Made by a program: the position numbers and the translations under genes. 64,000 bases of DNA from NCBI GenBank assembly GCA_902594005.1, contig CACJKN010000001.1:47083-111082 (forward strand), written 5' to 3'. This document shows positions 55,259-64,000 of the stretch, one piece after another (the first letter of the stretch is position 1; each line of letters begins with the position of its first letter). The DNA is from an uncultured SAR86 cluster bacterium. Lineage in GTDB: Bacteria > Pseudomonadota > Gammaproteobacteria > Magnimaribacterales > D2472. Under the pieces are notes generated by a model. That model did not search any database and was not told the origin of the DNA. It saw only the letters and a program-made list of their open reading frames with translations.

Positions 55259-56361
55259 TGAAATTTACAGTTAGCAAAACAGAGATTGTTAAAGCTTTGT
55301 CCCCAACTCTTGGAGTTGTTGAAAAAAGGCAGGCACTACCAATTCTCTCTAATGTCCTTTTAACAGTCGAAGATAACAATATTTCTATTACTGCCACCGA
55401 TCTTGAATCAGAAGTACAAACAACATGTACACCAACCAGTGTTGAAAGTACCGGTTCAACAACAGCACCTGCAAAAAAACTTAATGAACTCTGCAGGCTT
55501 TTACCTGACGGATCAGAGATTTCTATTTTCTTGAATGGCGACAAGCTATCTGTAGAATCTGGCTCAGGAAAGTACTCTATTTCAACTCTTCCTGGTGAGG
55601 ATTTTCCCGTTTTTGATGTGGTAAGTGAAAATACAGAATTTACTATTTTGGGTTCCGTGTTAAGAAACCTTATAAGCAAAACGTCTTTTGCTATGGGTAA
55701 TCAGGATTGGAGACATTACCTTAATGGAATGTATCTAAACATTGAAGACAAAAACATTACAGTGGTTACAACTGACGCTCACAGGCTTGCTATATCAACA
55801 AACTCAACAACGAAAAGTATCTCAGGCGAAATATCAGGAATAATACCGAGAAAATCAATTAACGAAATGGGGAAGCTGTTGTCTGACTCATCTGAAGAAG
55901 TAACCCTTTCTTTGGGGTCAAACACCGTTATGCTAAAAACAGATTCAACATCTTTTGTAAGTAAGTTAATCGAAGGCAAATTCCCAAACTATGAACAAGT
56001 CCTTCCATCTGGTGAGAGCTCAGTTTTATCAGTAAATACCAAACAACTTTCTGAAATATTAAGTAGAGTAAGCGTCCTTTCAAGTGATAAATTTAAAGGC
56101 ATTAAATTAAACATTAAATCAAATGAAGTTTTAGTTTCAGCAAATAATCCAGAGCAGGAAGAGGGCGAAGAAAGCTTTAAATCAAACTACAGTGGAGAAG
56201 ATATGGAGATCGCCTTCAATGTGAACTATATCCAAGAGGTTTTATCTAACATTGACTCAAATGATTGCAATATAAATCTATATGGCTCTGACAAAAGCTG
56301 TCTTATAAGCCCATCTGACGACCCAGATTTAAAATATGTAGTGATGCCGCTTTTAATTTAA
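55258..56361 (+). CDS. dnaN: DNA polymerase III beta sliding clamp
   Basis: This 367-residue clamp has the three-domain repeat structure. [35 protein letters not shown] opens domain 1, DAHRLAIS is a conserved loop, and DDPDLKYVVMPLLI is the C-terminal tail. Length normal. Four bases separate it from recF. Confidence 0.97.
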   Translation: MKFTVSKTEIVKALSPTLGVVEKRQALPILSNVLLTVEDNNISITATDLESEVQTTCTPTSVESTGSTTAPAKKLNELCRLLPDGSEISIFLNGDKLSVESGSGKYSISTLPGEDFPVFDVVSENTEFTILGSVLRNLISKTSFAMGNQDWRHYLNGMYLNIEDKNITVVTTDAHRLAISTNSTTKSISGEISGIIPRKSINEMGKLLSDSSEEVTLSLGSNTVMLKTDSTSFVSKLIEGKFPNYEQVLPSGESSVLSVNTKQLSEILSRVSVLSSDKFKGIKLNIKSNEVLVSANNPEQEEGEESFKSNYSGEDMEIAFNVNYIQEVLSNIDSNDCNINLYGSDKSCLISPSDDPDLKYVVMPLLI

Positions 56362-56364
56362 AAA

Positions 56365-59362
<2,998 letters not shown>

Positions 59363-59367
59363 GTTTT

Positions 59368-59399
59368 TGTACCCATAGAACTATTCTGTACCCATAGAA
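59368..59399. repeat. 13-bp direct repeat at the gyrB-acyltransferase junction
   Basis: TGTACCCATAGAA occurs at 59368-59380 and 59387-59399 (period 19). The second copy encodes the SMGT end of the convergent acyltransferase. It looks like a small duplication that moved the stop codons apart; no terminator stem is evident. Confidence 0.5.
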
Positions 59400-60094
59400 G
59401 CTTTTTTATTCATCCAATCTACCAAGTTTTTTGTCATTTCAGATGAATCTTTTCCTTGAATAGGAGTGCCTATAATCACCTTAACAGTCCCAGGCAATTT
59501 TATAAACTTTTTATTTTTCCAATAAAGACCTGAATCGTGATAAATTGGTATTAAATCAACATTATTCTTTATTGCTAAATCAGCAGCGCTTCTTGCAAAT
59601 TTACCAACCTGCTTTCCTGGAATTTTTCTAGTTCCTTCGGGAAATAAAAGAATAGAAAAACCATTACGAAGCTTTTGGCTTCCACTTATTATCACTTTTT
59701 TTGCTGATTGAATCTTCTTTGATCTGTTAATCTTAATTGGATTAAGAAGATTAAGCGACCAACCAAAAAAAGGTACATAAAGTAGTTCTTTCTTTATAAT
59801 TGTGGTTAAAGGGTTCGCAAGGGTTTGTAAATAAAATGATTCCCAAAGACCTTGGTGGTTCGAGGCTATAACAACCGGTTTTTTACCCAAAATATCACCT
59901 CTAACCTCCCAATCGATTCGACAGAGAAACTTTAAAACCAACAACAGCGTCGATATATACCGACTCGTTAAACCATATCTTTTTTTTAGTCCAATAAACG
60001 GGGAGATAACAACAAAAAACACTGAAAACACTATTACCGAGATGTAGAAGTAAAGACTAAATAATAAGCTTCTAAGAAATAATATTAAAACCAA
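59381..60094 (-). CDS. 1-acyl-sn-glycerol-3-phosphate acyltransferase
   Basis: This 237-residue PlsC-type enzyme has an N-terminal membrane segment and blocks ASNHQGLWESFYL (HX4E variant typical of the gyrB-linked group), NPIKINRS and LLFPEGTRKIPGK. The same position next to gyrB is occupied by a lysophosphatidic acid acyltransferase in Pseudomonas, which supports the assignment. Confidence 0.87.
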   Translation of the reverse strand: MVLILFLRSLLFSLYFYISVIVFSVFFVVISPFIGLKKRYGLTSRYISTLLLVLKFLCRIDWEVRGDILGKKPVVIASNHQGLWESFYLQTLANPLTTIIKKELLYVPFFGWSLNLLNPIKINRSKKIQSAKKVIISGSQKLRNGFSILLFPEGTRKIPGKQVGKFARSAADLAIKNNVDLIPIYHDSGLYWKNKKFIKLPGTVKVIIGTPIQGKDSSEMTKNLVDWMNKKASMGTE

Positions 60095-60096
60095 AA

Positions 60097-61458
60097 CTAC
60101 TTTACTAACAGATTTTTTAAAAGATCATCTAAATTTTCAACTTTTACCCTCTTTTGCTCCATTGAATCTCTATCTCTGACAGTAACTGTTTTATCTTCAA
60201 GGGTGTCAAAATCAATCGTTATGCAGATCGGAGTGCCAATTTCGTCGTGTTTACGATAACTTTTACCAATATTTCCTGTATTTTCCAAAACAACTCTACC
60301 TAGGCCCAGTTTTTGCAAGTTATCCTTAATTTGTTTTGAAAAGTCGACAATTGTCGAATCATTCTTTTTTATTGGTATAACAGCAGCTTTGATTGGTGAG
60401 AGGTGAGGTTTTAAAGCTAATACAACTCTATTTTTCCCATTTTCAAGGGTTTCCTCCTTATACGACTCATTCAATATGGCCAGCACACCCCTATCTACAC
60501 CTGCTGATGGTTCAATTACATATGGCACTTCCCATTCCTTTGAATCAATATTTTGAATAGCTAGCCTTGCATTTGAATCTTTATTTTTAAGGACATCAGC
60601 TTCTATATTAAGATCTTGTTGGTTTTTTGAATGTGAACCAAGGTCAAAATCAGTTCTATTTGCAATTCCTTCTAACTCCTCCACACCATGAGGGAATTCA
60701 TACATTAGATCTATAGTTGCTTTAGAGTAGTGTGATAGTTCATCTTGTGGAACATTTAAAATTTCAATTTTCTTTTTATTAACTCCCTGCTGGACCCACC
60801 AATTTATTCTTTCTTCAATCCAGTATTTGTGCCATTCCTCATCTTCACCTTTTTTAACAAAGAACTCTAATTCCATCTGTTCAAACTCTCTCACTCTAAA
60901 AATAAAGTTTCTCGGAGTAATTTCATTTCTAAACGCCTTACCAATTTGGGCAATACCAAAAGGTATAGATTTTGATGTTGAGTCAACTACATTCTTGAAG
61001 TTAGTAAATATTTGTTGGGCTGTTTCAGGTCTTAAATATGCATAAGATTCATCGTCAGCAACAGGGCCAATGTTTGTTTTAAACATCAGATTAAACGGTC
61101 TAGGTTCAGTTAGGTTTGTTGATCCACAATGTAAGCACTTACTATCTTTTAAATGATCTGCTCTCATGCGATTATTACAGTCCTTACAATCAACTAGTGG
61201 ATCTGTAAAGGTATCCTCGTGACCCGAATATTTAAGAACTTTTTTATTAGTAAGTATAGAGGCATCAAGACCTTCAACATCATCTCTCGAGTAGACCATT
61301 GCCGCCCACCAAGACCTCTTTAAGTTTTCCTTTAACTCAACACCTAAAGGCCCATAATCATAGACACCCTGAAGACCACCATAAATTTCATTTGTTTGAA
61401 AAATAAACCCTCTCCTTTTACACAAAGATACTAATTGTTCCATTGATTGAGCTGGCAT
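60097..61458 (-). CDS. glyQS: Glycyl-tRNA synthetase, single-chain (alpha2) type
   Basis: This 453-residue class II synthetase begins [34 protein letters not shown] and has motif 2 [25 protein letters not shown] and a zinc-like pair CKDCNN/CLHCGS. This is the homodimeric type of Gram-positives, archaea and eukaryotes, not the GlyQ/GlyS heterotetramer usual in Gammaproteobacteria. It lies in the slot where glyQ-glyS normally sit near gyrB. Confidence 0.95.
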   Translation of the reverse strand: MPAQSMEQLVSLCKRRGFIFQTNEIYGGLQGVYDYGPLGVELKENLKRSWWAAMVYSRDDVEGLDASILTNKKVLKYSGHEDTFTDPLVDCKDCNNRMRADHLKDSKCLHCGSTNLTEPRPFNLMFKTNIGPVADDESYAYLRPETAQQIFTNFKNVVDSTSKSIPFGIAQIGKAFRNEITPRNFIFRVREFEQMELEFFVKKGEDEEWHKYWIEERINWWVQQGVNKKKIEILNVPQDELSHYSKATIDLMYEFPHGVEELEGIANRTDFDLGSHSKNQQDLNIEADVLKNKDSNARLAIQNIDSKEWEVPYVIEPSAGVDRGVLAILNESYKEETLENGKNRVVLALKPHLSPIKAAVIPIKKNDSTIVDFSKQIKDNLQKLGLGRVVLENTGNIGKSYRKHDEIGTPICITIDFDTLEDKTVTVRDRDSMEQKRVKVENLDDLLKNLLVK

Positions 61459-61530
61459 TTTTTTCTAGACGTATATCCTCTCATGAAGATATTAATATAT
61501 TATTAACAATATCGTAAGCAATATCTGACA

Positions 61531-62388
61531 ATGAGATTATTTTTTTATTTACTTTCTCCATTTAGTCTAAGGCTCGGATATGTTTTTTGTGACTTCATCA
61601 CTTTAGTAGCTTTAGCTTTAAATACGAAAATTGTAAAAATTTCAAAAATTAATATAAATATTGCCTATTCTTCAAAAAACAAAGAATACAGAGAGTCTTT
61701 ACTTAAAAGATCGATTAAGCAAAGCATAAGATCCTATTATGAGACACTATTTTGCTTGTCAAGAAGTCAAAAGATACTGAATAAAAGTATCTTCAAAGTC
61801 GAAAACCGTTTTCTTTATTCACAAACCAACAGAGACTTTGGACTAATTCTTCTTTCTACCCACAACAGAAGCGTTGATTTGTTGTTAAATCAAGTAACAA
61901 ACCAGGAAGATGTTACAGCCATTTTCAAACCGATAAAAATAAAAGCACTTAACGAATATGTCAGAAAAAATAGACAAAAAAGTGGTTCAAGTGTATTTGA
62001 AACAAATTTCACCGGGGTTAAAGAGTTATTTTCGGCACTAAAAAGGGGTGAAGCTGTAGCGATGGCTGCAGATCAGGTTCCAGCTAAAAATATGGGTGTT
62101 TATGAAAACTTTTTTGGAAGAAAAGTTTATACAACAAATCTAATTCCATCTCTGCATTCTAAAACAAAAGCACCAATTGTTTCTGTGGCTATCCATTCTG
62201 ACAGTCTCACTAACCAGCTTTATATTAGATATGGATCTAAGAGCGCCTACAAAGAAAAATCACAATATAATGCAAAAACAATGAATAAAGAGATTGAAAA
62301 CATTATCAACATTAATCCCGAAGACTATAATTGGGAGTACAAAAGATTCAAAAAACAGGAGGTTGAAGACAAGTCTATTTATAAATAG
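61531..62388 (+). CDS. Lipid A biosynthesis acyltransferase (LpxL/HtrB family)
   Basis: This 285-residue inner-membrane enzyme adds secondary acyl chains to lipid A. The catalytic HX4D motif is STHNRSVDLL (His111, Asp116); AMAADQVPAKNMGVYENFFG is the downstream family block. Homologues sit next to glyQ-glyS in Pseudomonas. Divergent from the synthetase, convergent with trkH. Confidence 0.87.
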   Translation: MRLFFYLLSPFSLRLGYVFCDFITLVALALNTKIVKISKININIAYSSKNKEYRESLLKRSIKQSIRSYYETLFCLSRSQKILNKSIFKVENRFLYSQTNRDFGLILLSTHNRSVDLLLNQVTNQEDVTAIFKPIKIKALNEYVRKNRQKSGSSVFETNFTGVKELFSALKRGEAVAMAADQVPAKNMGVYENFFGRKVYTTNLIPSLHSKTKAPIVSVAIHSDSLTNQLYIRYGSKSAYKEKSQYNAKTMNKEIENIININPEDYNWEYKRFKKQEVEDKSIYK

Positions 62389-63819
62389 CTATCTTCTCCA
62401 AAAAGCTGGCATCAACACAACAAGAAATGTAAAAATCTCAAGTCTGCCTAATATCATCGCAAAAGAAAGCAATAGTTTTGTGGTTGAAGGAATATTTGCA
62501 TAATTAGATGAGATTTCACCCAGTCCTGGACCAAGGTTATTCAGGCATGCACCTACGGCAGAAAAAGCACTTATAAAATCTAGGCCCGTTGCAAGAACAA
62601 GTAAAAATAAAATCATAAAAGATATAATGTATATAGAAAAGAATCCCCACACAGCCTCAGATACATTGCTGTCCACAACCTTCTTACCTAACTTAATAGT
62701 ATTAATGGAATCAGGATGTATTATCTTAAAGATTTGCTTGTAAGCATGCTTCAACATAATCAAAATCCGCCAAGACTTAATACCACCTCCAACAGAGCCA
62801 GAGCAGGCACCAATAAACGCACCAACTAACAACATAAAACTTATATAGGCTGGCCAACTCGAATATTCATCAGTTAGAAAGCCAGTTGTTGTTAGGATTG
62901 ATACTGTTTGGAAAAGACCGCTTCTAATTGGGTTATCAATATCATTGGCAAATAATGATAGGCATACCAGACCGAGGATAACTATTAATAGAGAGACAAA
63001 AAATCTTAATTCAGGATCATAAAAGTATTTAAGAACTTGTTTTCTATATATGGCACTGTAATGAACTGCAAAACTCATAGCAGAGAGCAACATAAAAGTT
63101 ATACAAACAATTTCAATAGAAAGGCTATCAAAGAATCCTATACTCAAATCATGTGTTGAGAACCCCCCAATAGAAACTGTACTGAAAGCATGACTAACAG
63201 CATCAAAATAACTCATTCCAGCCAAACGGTAAGCAAAGATACACAAAACTGTAAGAACAAAATAAATAGACCAAAGAGCTCTTGCTGTAGAGGTAATCCG
63301 TGGTGTTAACCTTTGTTCACTCATAGGGCCAGGCGTTTGTGTTTTAAATAACTGACCACCACCTATACCTAATAGCGGCATAACAGCAATTGCCAATACA
63401 ATTAAACCCATCCCACCAAGCCACTGCAAAAGCTGCCTATAAATTAATAATGATTTTGGGAGATCATCTAGACCAGCGATAACAGTTGCACCTGTCGTAG
63501 TTATCCCTGACATCGACTCAAAAAACGAATCAACAACACCGAAACCAAATAAGATAAAAGGAATTGATCCAGAAACAGACAAAACAATCCAAAAAAGAAC
63601 AGTTATAACAAAACCATCACTTAGAGAAAGTTCTTGTTTATTATCTTTAGTAAAAAACCAACTTAGAAAACCCATTAGAACAAGAATAGACATGCCCAGT
63701 CCAAAAACCCTTATAAGACTCTCACCATAAAAAATAGCAACAAATAAAGGAATGGCAAAAGATATGCCAAACATAATTAACAAAAGACCAAAGAAGTTTA
63801 AAACTTTAGCTTGATTCAA
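62389..63819 (-). CDS. trkH: Potassium uptake protein TrkH
   Basis: This 476-residue potassium-translocating subunit has four pore-loop repeats (SGITTTGATVIAGLDD, STVSIGGFSTHDLSIG, TVSILTTTGFLTDE, SAVGACLNNLGPG) with the conserved selectivity-filter glycines. The start is TTG 63819, immediately after the trkA stop (TAATTG), so the genes are translationally coupled. Confidence 0.95.
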   Translation of the reverse strand: MNQAKVLNFFGLLLIMFGISFAIPLFVAIFYGESLIRVFGLGMSILVLMGFLSWFFTKDNKQELSLSDGFVITVLFWIVLSVSGSIPFILFGFGVVDSFFESMSGITTTGATVIAGLDDLPKSLLIYRQLLQWLGGMGLIVLAIAVMPLLGIGGGQLFKTQTPGPMSEQRLTPRITSTARALWSIYFVLTVLCIFAYRLAGMSYFDAVSHAFSTVSIGGFSTHDLSIGFFDSLSIEIVCITFMLLSAMSFAVHYSAIYRKQVLKYFYDPELRFFVSLLIVILGLVCLSLFANDIDNPIRSGLFQTVSILTTTGFLTDEYSSWPAYISFMLLVGAFIGACSGSVGGGIKSWRILIMLKHAYKQIFKIIHPDSINTIKLGKKVVDSNVSEAVWGFFSIYIISFMILFLLVLATGLDFISAFSAVGACLNNLGPGLGEISSNYANIPSTTKLLLSFAMILGRLEIFTFLVVLMPAFWRR

Positions 63820-64000
63820 TTAAACCTCTCTAAAATAGTTTTCTATTTCAGGTATAGCTTGCTTATCTGTAAAGAATACAATTAAGTGATCATCAATACT
63901 CAACATAAGATCATTTGAGGGCATTAAGATTTTCTCATCTCTTACAATTGCACCAATGCTTGCTTCTTCAGGTATGGGCAAATCAACCACCGGCTTCCCA
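63820..64000 (-). CDS. trkA: Trk system potassium regulator TrkA, C-terminal end (runs off the window)
   Basis: The minus-strand frame reads KPVVDLPIPEEASIGAIVRD, then EKILMPSNDLMLSIDDHLIV, and ends FFREV-stop at 63820. This matches the second TrkA_C domain that binds nucleotide signals. The NAD-binding Rossmann domains lie beyond the right edge. Adjacent to trkH in one operon. Confidence 0.9.
   Translation of the reverse strand, partial: GKPVVDLPIPEEASIGAIVRDEKILMPSNDLMLSIDDHLIVFFTDKQAIPEIENYFREV

Overview
The window looks like the origin-proximal part of a small, AT-rich chromosome from a marine gammaproteobacterium. A SAR86-like lineage fits best, but that placement is inferred from gene content and streamlining, not from an rRNA gene. 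The order parB-parA-rsmG-mnmG-mnmE-yidC-rnpA-rpmH-dnaA-dnaN-recF-gyrB, with an atpBEFHAGDC-glmU-glmS operon beside it, is the classical gammaproteobacterial (Pseudomonas-like) origin region. Coding density is very high. Many genes overlap by a few bases, and six of seven convergent gene pairs abut or share their stop codons.

Layout. 1-14.1 kb: the N-terminal part of a UvrD helicase, then a dense set of small-molecule redox and hydrolase genes (two nitronate-monooxygenase-like enzymes, a MazG-like pyrophosphohydrolase, a beta-lactamase-fold lipoprotein, a beta-hydroxyacid dehydrogenase, a DsbA-fold isomerase, M23 and M20 peptidases, an old-yellow-enzyme, a ceramidase-like membrane protein, a nitroreductase, a GFA protein and a GMC oxidoreductase). 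14.1-26.7 kb: a secreted zinc metalloprotease, a sterol-desaturase-family protein, a purine phosphoribosyltransferase, a TonB-dependent receptor with a tandem structured RNA in its leader, a purine permease, a carboxylesterase, an acyltransferase, and smaller repair, transport and salvage genes. 26.7-32.3 kb: small membrane proteins, an XRE regulator with candidate operators, and a diheme cytochrome plus beta-helix pair preceded by a tiny cysteine-rich reading frame.

32.3-36.7 kb is the accessory hot spot immediately downstream of glmS, the classical attTn7 position. It holds three cassettes (two GC-rich sulfotransferases; two nuclease-fold proteins with a small membrane protein; one small secreted protein). 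Each cassette ends, on the glmS-distal side, with a short reading frame reproducing the last codons of glmS (VTVE-stop, usually SVTVE-stop) in different synonymous codons. I regard this array as the most novel structure in the window.

36.7-64 kb is core: glmS, glmU, ATP synthase, partition genes, tRNA-modification genes, membrane insertase, the replication genes, gyrB, acyltransferases, a single-chain glycyl-tRNA synthetase and the Trk potassium system. A perfect ParB-type palindrome lies at the recF-gyrB junction. DnaA boxes lie both upstream of dnaA and, with an AT-rich tract, in the mnmG-mnmE gap. No rRNA, tRNA, CRISPR array, transposase or integrase was seen.
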